From Syntrophothermus lipocalidus DSM 12680 (GTDB lineage Bacteria > Bacillota > Syntrophomonadia > Syntrophomonadales > Syntrophothermaceae), in NCBI RefSeq assembly GCF_000092405.1, contig NC_014220.1, positions 2,341,560 to 2,405,559 on the forward strand: DNA of 64,000 nucleotides, in the 5' to 3' direction. The notes beneath the pieces are model-generated. The model did not search any database. It saw only the letters and a list, made by a program, of their open reading frames with translations, and was not told the origin of the DNA. Positions 18,839-26,937 of this stretch are shown here, one piece after another. Position 1 is the stretch's first letter, and every line of letters starts with the position of its first letter. Position numbers and translations under genes: made by a program.

Positions 18839-19645
18839 ATGGCAGTACGCAGAAGAAGGGAGTCTGCAAGGACCGTGTTGGTCGAACATTATCCTAACGG
18901 GAATGTAAAGAACCTCCAATGGCAAGTAGACGAAAAGCTGCACCGCGAAGATGGTCCGGCCCTGATAAGGTACTCGGAAAACGGCACCGTTATAGAGGAA
19001 CTCTGGTATCACCGAGGACAGCTTCATCGGGACAATGGTCCGGCCGTAATTGCTCGCAACGCTTCCGGAACCCAGCAGAAACAAGAATGGTTCTCATCAG
19101 GGAAACGACACCGCCTAGATGGCCCTGCTTGCACGACATGGGAAACTCTTGAAGCCGGCATAAAATGTGAGGAGCGGTGGTACCTAAACGGACAGCTCCA
19201 CCGCGACGGTTATCCGGCGGTAGAGGTTTATATGCTTCGCCATGAACACAAAATCATGCTCAGCCGAGAATGGTGGGCACACGGTCGCCGTCACCGGCTA
19301 GAAGGTCCGGCTGAAGAATCATTCTATCCCAGCGGCCTTCCCAGGTCCAGGAAATGGTATCAGCACAACCTGCTTCACCGGGAAGACGGGCCTGCCTTAG
19401 AGGAGTTCTTCGAAAACGGCGCCCTCAGGTTTTATGAATGGTACCTTCATGGCAGGCTCCACCGCGAGGACGGCCCCGCTCGCGAAGTGTATGGCACTTC
19501 GATCAACCACCGGCTGATTGCGCCGCGAAGATATTTCTATCTGGAAGGGGAGCTGATAGCTCCAGGCGATTTTAAACGAAGGGTAAGAATCTACCGGATG
19601 TCGCGGAACCTGGTCATAACCAGCGAGTCTTCTTTCAAATTGTAG
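18839..19645 (+). CDS. LHREDGPA-repeat protein (MORN-like)
   Basis: The 268-residue protein consists of seven tandem units of about 28-32 residues from residue 34. Each starts with a version of LHREDGPA (LHRDNGPA, RHRLDGPA, LHRDGYPA, RHRLEGPA) and closes with a WY-x-x-G turn (ELWYHRGQ, ERWYLNGQ, YEWYLHGR). The last unit decays to LIAPGDF. The layout resembles MORN/YwqK-type beta-hairpin repeats seen in phage, giant-virus and toxin-immunity proteins. It has no signal peptide and a very basic N-terminus (MAVRRRRES). It lies 23 nt after the ART-HD gene on the same strand, so the two are probably co-expressed. An immunity or partner role is possible but is inference only. Confidence 0.75.
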   Translation: MAVRRRRESARTVLVEHYPNGNVKNLQWQVDEKLHREDGPALIRYSENGTVIEELWYHRGQLHRDNGPAVIARNASGTQQKQEWFSSGKRHRLDGPACTTWETLEAGIKCEERWYLNGQLHRDGYPAVEVYMLRHEHKIMLSREWWAHGRRHRLEGPAEESFYPSGLPRSRKWYQHNLLHREDGPALEEFFENGALRFYEWYLHGRLHREDGPAREVYGTSINHRLIAPRRYFYLEGELIAPGDFKRRVRIYRMSRNLVITSESSFKL

Positions 19646-20009
19646 TTGCCAGGTGTTTGTAGCTATTACTTAGTTCTCCCAATCTTATAAGATGTCGCGG
19701 GCAATGTGATACTAAGGACCGGTGATTCAGACACAAAAGCTGCAAATCCTGCATGGCGTTCTTTAAACACTGACCGCCTTGATAACTTTCGGCCAAAGCT
19801 ACGTTCTCTTCCCAACACTCCTTGGCGCTTTCGATGTCCCCCTGCTCTTCCAAACAGCTATAAAATGAGGGCTCTTTTTTGGGCCGTCCCAGATTAGCAT
19901 AAATGGAGTCCACTATCTCTTTATGACAATAACTGGTAATGATTCTGCCGGTAACGATTGTTCCCGGTTTGTTCGAGTGTGATTTTTTTGAATTATGCAA
20001 AAGTCTCAC
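19635..20009 (-). CDS. Hypothetical protein after the island ATPase
   Basis: A GTG-started frame of 124 residues begins 3 nt after the ATPase stop codon, so translational coupling is possible. Its 3' end overlaps the convergent repeat-protein gene by 11 nt. The product is cysteine-rich (about 8 Cys), with no signal peptide or transmembrane segment and no motif I recognise. The ribosome site is weak. The segment QGDIESAKECWEENVALAES resembles a TPR-like helical pair, but that is a faint signal. It may be a real small partner of the ATPase or a degenerate remnant. Confidence 0.4.
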   Translation of the reverse strand: MRLLHNSKKSHSNKPGTIVTGRIITSYCHKEIVDSIYANLGRPKKEPSFYSCLEEQGDIESAKECWEENVALAESYQGGQCLKNAMQDLQLLCLNHRSLVSHCPRHLIRLGELSNSYKHLATTI

Positions 20010-20012
20010 TTC

Positions 20013-21134
20013 TCAAAATTCGCGCAAAATATACTCTTGAAACATCGGTTCAACAAACTTATATGACCCACGTCCTTTTTTTTCGATGATTGCTTTGGAT
20101 ACTAAAACGTCCAAAACTCTTTTTGTTTCGTTGGGATTTCCTTTCGCGTAGACCTTATCACCAGCGGCAAGGCGCTTCAACACCTCACGGGCGGAGACCC
20201 TTTGACCGATTTCGTCCAGAATTTCGTCATAGACCTGGGCCAGGGTAAGCAATGCCCGGTCGTGCCCTATCCGCACATATTCCAGAGTCACCGTCTTTTC
20301 CCCTGTTTCGAGCAGAGCATAGTAAATCTCGGAGCAGACCAGCATCGTGTCCTGCGGATGGCCGCCAGTTCTCTGCAGAATCTCCTTAATAGTTTCTTCG
20401 TCGGTCTTGATGTGCTGTTCGGCAAATTTTTGGCTGATATACTCGGTCCAAGATTCTTCCAGAATAGGCGGAATAGGAAGGACTGTGGCGAAGCGGTAAA
20501 AAGCCTCTTTCCGGTTTCCGAACAGGGAATTCATAATTCCTTCTTTTGAGCCGAGGAACAGATAAGATACATTCTGGTGGTTCTGAAAGTGAGATCTCAT
20601 CTTTTTATAAATTTCAGCCCGGCCGGCTACACGGGAAGCGTCCTGAAATTCGTCGAATAAGACCACCATGTTTTTCTTATCGCGGTTTGCCAGGACTTCC
20701 GGTAAATCCAGGGCGTAATCGAGCAGTGCGATTTCATCAGGGTCATCCCGCAGAAAATCCACGCTGAACTCTAGGTCTCTGAACTTAACCGTCAGTTTGG
20801 CTAGGCCTGCAACGCTTTTGGCCCGATCTTTCAACGTTTCTAGGGTTCTGCGGATTCCTGTCCTGTTTTCCAAGCAGGCGTTGATCAAAGATACAGCGAA
20901 CTCGCGTTTATCCGAAAGACGAAAAAAATCTACCGCAGCTGTGTAAAACCCCCGTTCTTTCAGCCTTCTGAGAACTTCGTAGGCGATAGAGGTCTTTCCT
21001 ATTCTCCGGGGGCCGGCCAGCATTATGCTTTGACCATCGGCCAGCCTTGATTCGATGGAGCTAATAAAGTCTTCTCTGTCTACAATATCTCTTTCAGAAA
21101 CAGGGCCTCCGACAGGGAATAATCTGCCCGGCAT
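20013..21134 (-). CDS. P-loop ATPase of the archaeal-type ATPase_2/STAND-like family
   Basis: The 373-residue product has a Walker A motif AGPRRIGKTS, a Walker B motif VVLFDEFQD near residue 160, and a sensor-like strand YLFLGSKEG. A C-terminal winged-helix-like region follows (VLKRLAAGDKVYAKGNPNETK). The start at 21134 is supported by GGAGG 8 nt upstream; an in-frame GTG at 21143 is less likely. The family is widespread in archaea and bacteria, often near mobile elements, and its targets are mostly unknown. The segment RTGGHPQDTMLVCSEIYY matches the conserved GGHP helix after the core. Two tandem inverted repeats lie directly upstream, suggesting tight transcriptional control. Confidence 0.85.
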   Translation of the reverse strand: MPGRLFPVGGPVSERDIVDREDFISSIESRLADGQSIMLAGPRRIGKTSIAYEVLRRLKERGFYTAAVDFFRLSDKREFAVSLINACLENRTGIRRTLETLKDRAKSVAGLAKLTVKFRDLEFSVDFLRDDPDEIALLDYALDLPEVLANRDKKNMVVLFDEFQDASRVAGRAEIYKKMRSHFQNHQNVSYLFLGSKEGIMNSLFGNRKEAFYRFATVLPIPPILEESWTEYISQKFAEQHIKTDEETIKEILQRTGGHPQDTMLVCSEIYYALLETGEKTVTLEYVRIGHDRALLTLAQVYDEILDEIGQRVSAREVLKRLAAGDKVYAKGNPNETKRVLDVLVSKAIIEKKGRGSYKFVEPMFQEYILREF

Positions 21135-21151
21135 GGTGAACACCTCCTCAT

Positions 21152-21192
21152 TATTACGTTCTGTGTAATATGTTATTACTTTTGCCGTAATA
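21152..21192. promoter_or_regulatory. Two tandem TATTAC-N7-GTAATA operators
   Basis: Two identical inverted-repeat frames, TATTAC-N7-GTAATA, lie at 21152-21170 and 21174-21192. They are 3 nt apart, giving a 22-bp period (two DNA turns), directly before the ATPase ribosome site. The N7 spacers differ (GTTCTGT and TTTTGCC) while the arms are identical, which is what a protein-binding site selected for its arms would look like. Confidence 0.7.
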
Positions 21193-21216
21193 TTTCAATA
21201 CTGGACAGCTCAAAAA

Positions 21217-21725
21217 TGTTATCGTTCTGTGATATTGTCACCTTATAATTAATAGTTCAGTGAAAAAGTCCCCATGGGAGGGGAATTATGTAAAGTTGAG
21301 CACAAAAAAACTTCGTCGACTGGTTGTTATTCAAAAGCACATCGAAGGTCTCATCACCATCAATGAGGCCGCTGAAATCCTTGGCCTGTCGAGCCGCCAG
21401 GTCAAGAAACTGAAAAAGGGGGATCAGTGGTTACTATCCACGTTGATATCAACGGCTCTCTTCGCGCTGCGTTCAACGGCAATGTCTACAGCTTAGTTCC
21501 TGCTCCTTCTGCAGCCAGACCCAACTCTAACAATGATGTTGCTGAGTCCAGCAAGCAACAAGAAAAGGCAGGACAAATGCCACCCTATCGCCCTGCCCCA
21601 AACCACCCCTGGAAGAGGTGGAACCCAGATTACTTCCGTTCCCATCATAACAAATCTTCTACTTCAAATTCTGGGGTGACATTTTCTCAGAACTATTATG
21701 GGGACATTTTCTCAGAACGTTGACA
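21217..21725 (+). mobile_element. Deletion-derivative ISNCY/IS1202-like element
   Basis: The 509-bp element runs from TGTTATCGTTCTG to CAGAACGTTGACA, which are imperfect terminal inverted repeats starting TGT and ending ACA. Each end carries two copies of a GTTCTGAGAAAATGTC-like motif; on the right they are at about 21677-21693 and 21703-21719. The transposase inside has lost its catalytic core. I see no clear target duplication. The left end matches the solo end at 17301. Confidence 0.8.
21296..21723 (+). pseudogene. Transposase remnant, N-terminus joined to C-terminus
   Basis: From a TTG at 21296 the sequence encodes the helix-turn-helix N-terminus STKKLRRLVVIQKHIEGL followed by NEAAEILGLSSRQVKKLKKG, typical of IS1202-group transposases. 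Near 21415-21425 the frame changes. The other frame carries the family's C-terminal tail, including NGSLRAAFNGNVYSLVPAP and YRPAPNHPWKRW. The whole DDE catalytic region (roughly 300 residues) between the two is missing. This is an internal deletion with a frame shift at the junction, so the element cannot move itself. Confidence 0.8.
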
Positions 21726-21757
21726 CTCTCGTAAAAATTTTTGCAGCACAAAAATAA

Positions 21758-21779
21758 AACCGAGCTGAAAGCCCGGCTT
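21758..21779 (-). terminator. Probable terminator downstream of tRNA-Val
   Basis: On the minus strand AAGCCGGGC, a short loop and GCTCGGTT are followed by TTATTTTTG. It lies about 150 nt beyond the tRNA-Val 3' end. Confidence 0.6.
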
Positions 21780-21827
21780 TGCTTTTGTTACTGATTTTGT
21801 CTCTGACGTGTTACTGACCGTAGAAGT

Positions 21828-21849
21828 AAATCCCGAGATTACGGGATTT
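21828..21849 (+). terminator. Small hairpin with T tract
   Basis: AAATCCCG, a 6-nt loop and CGGGATTT are followed by TTTAG on the plus strand. It could insulate the tRNA-Val gene from island transcription. Confidence 0.45.
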
Positions 21850-21929
21850 TTAGAAAGACCTTGACCTGCCCTCCATGATTTGACAAATCCCTAAGACTCC
21901 CTATTTTCAAGGATTCCTTAAAAATAAAA

Positions 21930-22004
21930 TGGTGGGCGATACAGGATTCGAACCTGTGACTTCTTCCGTGTGAAGGAAGCACTCTCCCGCTGAGTTAATC
22001 GCCC
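21930..22004 (-). tRNA. tRNA-Val (anticodon CAC)
   Basis: A complete cloverleaf: acceptor GGGCGAT/ATCGCCC, D arm AACTCAGCGGGAGAGT, anticodon loop TTCACAC with CAC at 21970-21972 (decodes GUG), T arm CAGGTTCGAATCCTG and an encoded ACCA end. Confidence 0.95.
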
Positions 22005-22015
22005 TTGTAATCATC

Positions 22016-22044
22016 ATGATAGTATCATCATCGGCTGATGTCAA
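22016..22044 (-). promoter_or_regulatory. Promoter of tRNA-Val
   Basis: A consensus TTGACA and a TATCAT are separated by 17 nt. The -10 box lies 12 nt before the tRNA 5' end. Confidence 0.8.
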
Positions 22045-22148
22045 CATGTGTCTGAACTTTCTCAGGCATTCTGTGCATTGGAACACAAAGCACCTTACGC
22101 CAGTATCGTTAAGCTATAAGGCATCTTCAGCTCGCTTCCGTTCCCATC

Positions 22149-23360
22149 TTAAGCCGTTAGTCGTCTTCTAACTTTAAGGAACAACGGAATCGATGCTAAT
22201 TGCACTACAACGGAAAATACGACCAGGAACATCAGAGAAACATCGTACAGGTACCCCATCAAAGCACTGCCAAGAAACCAACAAACTCCATAGCCCGTGT
22301 TGAATATTCCATAAGCGGTGCCTCTTTTATCTATCGGTACCATCTCAGCAATCGACGCCCGCATGATCGATTCTTGAGCCCCCATGCCTATCCCCCACAG
22401 TACCATTCCCGCCACCGCATAGGGAAGTCCTCCATAAAAAACCAACGGGGCGAACCATGCCGTCAGCAATGAACCCAAAGCCAATGCCGCTATCCCAATG
22501 CGATCGAACAGTCTGCCGAAGGCCAGGGCGGCCAGGGCATCCACCCCCATGGCCAACGCATATAAAGTCGGGAGCCATTGGTCGGGTGCAATATCTACCT
22601 TCTTGAAGTGGAAAGCGATAAGCGGAAAATCAGCGTAACCAAAGGCGATCAAAGCCACTGCGCCCAAATACAGCCAAAACACCTGGGCAAAACCCTTGGT
22701 GTTGAGTTTCGGGTAACCAACCTCTAGGTCCCTGGGATTGGGATAAAAATAACGGGCAGTCAGCAGCACGGTTATTGCCAGCAGAGCCGGTACCACAAGG
22801 ATACCGAAGCTAGTTTCATAGCCCCCTTTAAGATATAAAACGGCAGCCACGATAACAGGTCCTAGCATAGCCCCGACCTGGTCCATGGCCTCGTGTAAAC
22901 CGAACCCCCAACCGCTGCCTACAGCCCTGGTGGCGTGAGAAAGCATGGCATCCCGAGCCGGGGTTCGAATGGCTTTGCCTATTCGCTCGAGAATCATTAA
23001 GGCAGCCGCCAGGTCCCAGCGTCCGACCAACGCCAGAAGCGGAACCGCAAAAAGATTAAGCATATAACCTATTATAGTAAGCATCCAGTACTGACGGGTC
23101 TTATCGCTTATGTACCCGGAAACCAAGCGCAATCCGTACCCGATGAATTCTCCAACTCCAGCCACCAAGCCAACGACAGTAGCGCTGGCTCCAAGAACCG
23201 CCAGGTACTGCCCGGTTATGCTCCTGGCACCTTCGTAGGTCATATCGGCAAAAAGACTGACGAGGCCAATAAGAACAACGAACTTGATTGCCGACTGTTT
23301 CGTCCGCAAGCCCTCGGCTTGCTGTGCCGCTTTGTCCATTTTCATCTCGTCCTTTCGCAT
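22149..23360 (-). CDS. MFS transporter
   Basis: This 403-residue major facilitator has about 12 hydrophobic segments. The loop between segments 2 and 3 reads SGYISDKTRQYWM, a variant of the MFS signature GxxxDRxGRR, and GRLFDRIGIAAL is the matching loop of the second half. The substrate cannot be told from sequence; the closest feel is drug or metabolite exporters of the YjjL/TsgA kind. The ATG at 23360 has AAGGG 8 nt upstream; ATGs at residues 6 and 8 are alternatives. It sits 45 nt after the EmrB gene in the same direction and may be part of that efflux operon. Confidence 0.85.
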   Translation of the reverse strand: MRKDEMKMDKAAQQAEGLRTKQSAIKFVVLIGLVSLFADMTYEGARSITGQYLAVLGASATVVGLVAGVGEFIGYGLRLVSGYISDKTRQYWMLTIIGYMLNLFAVPLLALVGRWDLAAALMILERIGKAIRTPARDAMLSHATRAVGSGWGFGLHEAMDQVGAMLGPVIVAAVLYLKGGYETSFGILVVPALLAITVLLTARYFYPNPRDLEVGYPKLNTKGFAQVFWLYLGAVALIAFGYADFPLIAFHFKKVDIAPDQWLPTLYALAMGVDALAALAFGRLFDRIGIAALALGSLLTAWFAPLVFYGGLPYAVAGMVLWGIGMGAQESIMRASIAEMVPIDKRGTAYGIFNTGYGVCWFLGSALMGYLYDVSLMFLVVFSVVVQLASIPLFLKVRRRLTA

Positions 23361-23405
23361 AGATTAAGCCCTTGCTTTCAAAATCAATTGTAAATCTACT
23401 AACTC

Positions 23406-24983
23406 CTACATTTCAACAACAGGAGCTCGCGAAGTTACGACCAGCTCTTGTTGTCGGCGTCGAGAACCACCGAGCATGAGCGAACACAGTGTCGCTAAAA
23501 GGCACATCACGGTAGAAACGATGAAACAGTCGCATATAGCTTGAACCATAGAAAGCTTTACCACTTGCTGCAGGATGAGGCTTGCACCCAGGCCCTGAGC
23601 CGCAGCAGGAGACAACCCCAGGCCGGCAGCCAGGTGAGTAACACCAGCCATTAAAGCCGCTCCTTCATCGCCTTTTAAGTTGAGGTTTTGCGCGAGGTTA
23701 TGGTAATGAAAGACCTGCCGGTGCTGCATGATAGTGGTAAACATTGCTATGCCAAAGGCGGCTGCGACCTGACGTACCACGTTGCTGAGAGCTGAAGCCC
23801 TACCTACTAAGGCTGGCGAAACCGTATTCATCCCCGCCGTGTTTACCGGCATGAAAGAAAATCCCATCCCCAATCCTCGCAAAACCAGCCACCCAATCAT
23901 AACCGAAAAAGGAGTCAAAGCATTGAAACCACTCATCATGTAGGTGGTAAAAGTCACTATGGCCATTCCCACCACGACGATTCCCCGAGCCCCGTACCTA
24001 TCAAAAATCTGTCCGCTGATGGGCATTACCAGCCCCGAGGCCAAAGCAGCGGGAAACATAATCACCCCTGTCTGCATAGCACTCTGACCCAAAACATTCT
24101 GCAAGAACATGGGAAAAAGAAAAACTACCCCAAACATACCGATAGAAATAATTGAACCGATTACTACGGACAAGGTAAACGTGAAGTTGCGAAAGAGCCT
24201 CAGGTCCAGCACAGGCTCCGGATGCCTCAGTTCGTTAACGACCAAGACGGTTAAACTGGTAAAAGCGATTGCTAGCAGACTGACGATATAAGGAGACCCC
24301 CATCCGTGTTCGTTGCCCTGGCTCAAAGCTAACAACAAACAGAGAAAGCCTACTGTGGATGTAACTATCCCAACAAAATCGAAGTTTTTCCCTGTGATCT
24401 TTTGAGTTTCCCTGAGAATAAGGGCAGCTAAGAACAGGTTTAAGATGCCAACCGGTAAATTGATGTAGAATATCAGACGCCAGCTGGCGTAATCGACTAA
24501 ATATCCTCCCAAGGTCGGCCCGATAGCCGGGGCAGCCATAGTCGATATCCCCCATACCCCCAGGACCGTACCCATGCGTGAACGCGGATAGTTCTGGTAT
24601 ATGATAGCCATTCCCAGAGGCTGCATAATGCCGCCCCCAACCGCTTGAATAACCCGGGCTACTACCATGCTGGCCAGATTCCACGAAGCCCCGCATAGGG
24701 CAGAACCAAGGGTGAACATCCCCAGCGCGAAAAGGTACATTCGCTTGTACCCATACCTGTCACCGAGGTAACCGGTCATAGGCATGACAACGCCCAGGGC
24801 AAGCATGTAGGCCGTAGCTACCCATTGGATCTGATTGGCCGGAACCCCAAAAACTGCCATCATCTTGGGCAGGCTGACGTTGACTATGGTACCGTCCAGA
24901 ATCGCCATGAAAGTTCCAATAATGATTACAACCGCTATCGACCAGTTGATTTTGTCAGCTCCACCTTTTTCTATAGTGGTCAC
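23406..24983 (-). CDS. EmrB-type multidrug efflux MFS transporter (DHA2, 14 TMS)
   Basis: The 525-residue protein has about 14 predicted membrane segments and the DHA2 motifs IMAILDGTIVNVSLPKM at the first segment, GYLGDRYGYKRMY between segments 2 and 3, and WGISTMAAPAIGPTLGGYL in segment 5. It should exchange protons for hydrophobic drugs. The EmrA-type adaptor and a TetR regulator are directly upstream (24-nt gap to emrA). A GTG start with GGGGG 8 nt upstream fits. In Firmicutes no outer-membrane channel is needed, so the adaptor probably works at the cell wall. Specific substrates are unknown. Confidence 0.92.
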   Translation of the reverse strand: MTTIEKGGADKINWSIAVVIIIGTFMAILDGTIVNVSLPKMMAVFGVPANQIQWVATAYMLALGVVMPMTGYLGDRYGYKRMYLFALGMFTLGSALCGASWNLASMVVARVIQAVGGGIMQPLGMAIIYQNYPRSRMGTVLGVWGISTMAAPAIGPTLGGYLVDYASWRLIFYINLPVGILNLFLAALILRETQKITGKNFDFVGIVTSTVGFLCLLLALSQGNEHGWGSPYIVSLLAIAFTSLTVLVVNELRHPEPVLDLRLFRNFTFTLSVVIGSIISIGMFGVVFLFPMFLQNVLGQSAMQTGVIMFPAALASGLVMPISGQIFDRYGARGIVVVGMAIVTFTTYMMSGFNALTPFSVMIGWLVLRGLGMGFSFMPVNTAGMNTVSPALVGRASALSNVVRQVAAAFGIAMFTTIMQHRQVFHYHNLAQNLNLKGDEGAALMAGVTHLAAGLGLSPAAAQGLGASLILQQVVKLSMVQAICDCFIVSTVMCLLATLCSLMLGGSRRRQQELVVTSRAPVVEM

Positions 24984-25007
24984 TGAACCTGCCCCCTTAA
25001 ACGGTTA

Positions 25008-26114
25008 TCACTTGGAGGTGCGTATTTTCACCTGGGCCGACAACCCCGGTTTCAATTCTACTCCTTTTCCCTCAACCGCGATCTTGACCGGCACCCGTTG
25101 GGTAACCTTGGTATAATTACCCGAGGTGTTCTCAGTCGGTATCAGGGCAAACGTGGACTGAGTGGCTCCTCCTATCTCGACAACTTTCCCATCAAATACG
25201 CGGCCGGGATAAGCATCCAACCTGACCTCAACTTTCTGGCCGACCTTAATCCTCCCTACCTTGTTTTCGTCTATGTTAGCCGCGACCCAGGTAGAGGACA
25301 AATCACACACCGTAACCAGCGTCTGTCCCGCAGAAACAGTTTCCCCAACCTCAACCGAAGTCTTCAGAACCATTCCGCTGACCGGAGACTTGATTATGGT
25401 GTTCTCATAGTTCAGGCGAGCCAAGCGGTAGGCCGCTTCGGCCTGTTTTATCTGGGCCAATCCTGCAGGAACCCCCGACTTTTTCGCCGCCTCCCATTTG
25501 GACGAAGCATCATCCACCGCCGCTTGCGCGGCTTTAGCGTTGGCTTCAGCCGCTTCTAGCGCCGCTTTGCAGGTGGCATAGCGGGATTCGGCTGCCAGTA
25601 AGCTCTCTTTAGCAACTGCTCCGGCCGCAAACAGGCTTTGATTCTGTTCGAGCGAACGCTTGGCATCTTCTAGGGCGATGCGGGCCGATTCCACCTGCGC
25701 CTGAGCAGCAACCTGTGCTCCTTGGGCCCTTTCAACCGCAGCCGCCAGGGACTTGAGGTCCTCCGGTAAACGTTCATAGTTGGCTCGCGCCAATTCCAGG
25801 CTGGCTGCGGCCTGGTCCATCGCTGTTTTGTATTGATCGTTATCTAGCTCGGCTATCACCTGTCCCGCTTTTACGTATTCGCCCTCTCTGACCAATAGTT
25901 TTTCCAGGCGTCCGGAAGCCTTGGGACTCACATCTACGATATTCCCGGCTACCTTGGCGTTGTCAGTTCTGACGTAAGTCTTCATTTCATGCCACCAGAA
26001 TGCACCTGCGGTAATCCCCCCCAGCACCACCACCAATGCCACCAACCAGCTTAGTTTTTGCTTGAACCTGCTGTTGTTAGTTTCGGCTACAGGACCCCCT
26101 TCATGGTTAACCAT
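25008..26114 (-). CDS. EmrA/HlyD-family efflux adaptor
   Basis: The 368-residue protein has one N-terminal membrane segment (LVALVVVLGGITAGAFWW), then a lipoyl-like half motif (ASGRLEKLLVREGEYVKAGQ). A long alanine-rich coiled-coil hairpin spans about residues 85-215, the second lipoyl half is SPVSGMVLKTSVEVGETVSA, and a beta-barrel domain ends the protein. This is the membrane-fusion partner of the EmrB transporter encoded next. The ATG at 26114 (MVNHEGG) has GAGGGG 9 nt upstream and overlaps the tetR stop by 8 nt; a longer start at 26147 is less likely. Confidence 0.9.
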   Translation of the reverse strand: MVNHEGGPVAETNNSRFKQKLSWLVALVVVLGGITAGAFWWHEMKTYVRTDNAKVAGNIVDVSPKASGRLEKLLVREGEYVKAGQVIAELDNDQYKTAMDQAAASLELARANYERLPEDLKSLAAAVERAQGAQVAAQAQVESARIALEDAKRSLEQNQSLFAAGAVAKESLLAAESRYATCKAALEAAEANAKAAQAAVDDASSKWEAAKKSGVPAGLAQIKQAEAAYRLARLNYENTIIKSPVSGMVLKTSVEVGETVSAGQTLVTVCDLSSTWVAANIDENKVGRIKVGQKVEVRLDAYPGRVFDGKVVEIGGATQSTFALIPTENTSGNYTKVTQRVPVKIAVEGKGVELKPGLSAQVKIRTSK

Positions 26115-26730
26115 TACCATTCTCCCCTCGACGCTTAATGATGCCATTTAGTAACACTTGTTTAATAAGGCCAATGTCGCTAGCCGTTGGTTTTTGCTGC
26201 TTACGCTCGAATCCCTCTACTACAAATCCTTTCACCACGCTTTCCACGGCCCGAGCTAACCTGTAGCTTTCGGCTGAAACAAAAACCCCAGAATCAATAC
26301 CCCTTTCCAACACCTTGGCTGTCAACTGGGTTTTTGCTTCATACCGTTTCTTAACGTCTTCAAAGTACTGACTGGTCAACAGCCCATCCAGATTCCTCCT
26401 CAGCAAAGAGAGAAACAGCCGACCATAGGTCGCGTGAAACTCGTACTGCAATTCGATTAGTCTGTTTAGTGCGACATACAGATCAGTTTCCTGCAGGCAC
26501 TCTGCCTCAATGCGCTGGCATAACTCCGAAATACCCCGCTGGATGACATAGGCCACTATCTCTTCTTTGCTTTCGAAATACTGGTAAAGGGTGCCTTTCC
26601 CAAACTCAGCTGCCCGCGCGATATCTTCCACCGTAACCGTTTCGAACGAACGGTCGGCAAAAAGCCGGTAAGCGACCTCAGCGATGAATCGTTTTCTGAA
26701 TTCCTTTTCCGCGTCTTTCCTGCTGGTCAT
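26107..26730 (-). CDS. TetR-family transcriptional regulator
   Basis: The 207-residue protein has an N-terminal TetR helix-turn-helix (FETVTVEDIARAAEFGKGTL, then YQYFESKEEI) and a variable C-terminal ligand domain. It is the first gene of the emrAB-type efflux operon and overlaps the adaptor gene. It most likely represses its own operon and releases it when a drug binds. A consensus promoter lies 54 nt upstream, and AGTCAACGGACT (26789-26800) between its -10 and -35 boxes is a short palindrome that could be part of the operator. The ligand is unknown. Confidence 0.92.
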   Translation of the reverse strand: MTSRKDAEKEFRKRFIAEVAYRLFADRSFETVTVEDIARAAEFGKGTLYQYFESKEEIVAYVIQRGISELCQRIEAECLQETDLYVALNRLIELQYEFHATYGRLFLSLLRRNLDGLLTSQYFEDVKKRYEAKTQLTAKVLERGIDSGVFVSAESYRLARAVESVVKGFVVEGFERKQQKPTASDIGLIKQVLLNGIIKRRGENGNG

Positions 26731-26783
26731 TCTTCAACCCCCGACCCGAGAGTTTTAGCTCTGACTGGTTAGTTCTCTAGTAC

Positions 26784-26812
26784 AATATAGTCAACGGACT
26801 GAACGATGTCAA
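26784..26812 (-). promoter_or_regulatory. Promoter of the tetR-emrAB operon
   Basis: TTGACA and TATATT are 17 nt apart. AGTC-N4-GACT lies between the boxes at 26789-26800 and may be an operator half. Confidence 0.8.
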
Positions 26813-26817
26813 TAAAT

Positions 26818-26846
26818 AAGCCGGCATGTTCGTAACATACCGGCTT
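26818..26846 (-). terminator. Terminator of purA
   Basis: AAGCCGGTATGTT, a 3-nt loop and AACATGCCGGCTT form a 13-bp stem with one G-T pair, followed by ATTTATT on the minus strand. It ends just before the tetR promoter. Confidence 0.8.
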
Positions 26847-26937
26847 GCTTATTGACCCTTCATATCAAAACCTGCTTTTCGTTTTTGGCGCGTTGCCACT
26901 ATCCCTAACCGTCTATGGAAATATCCAGAGTGCCGCG

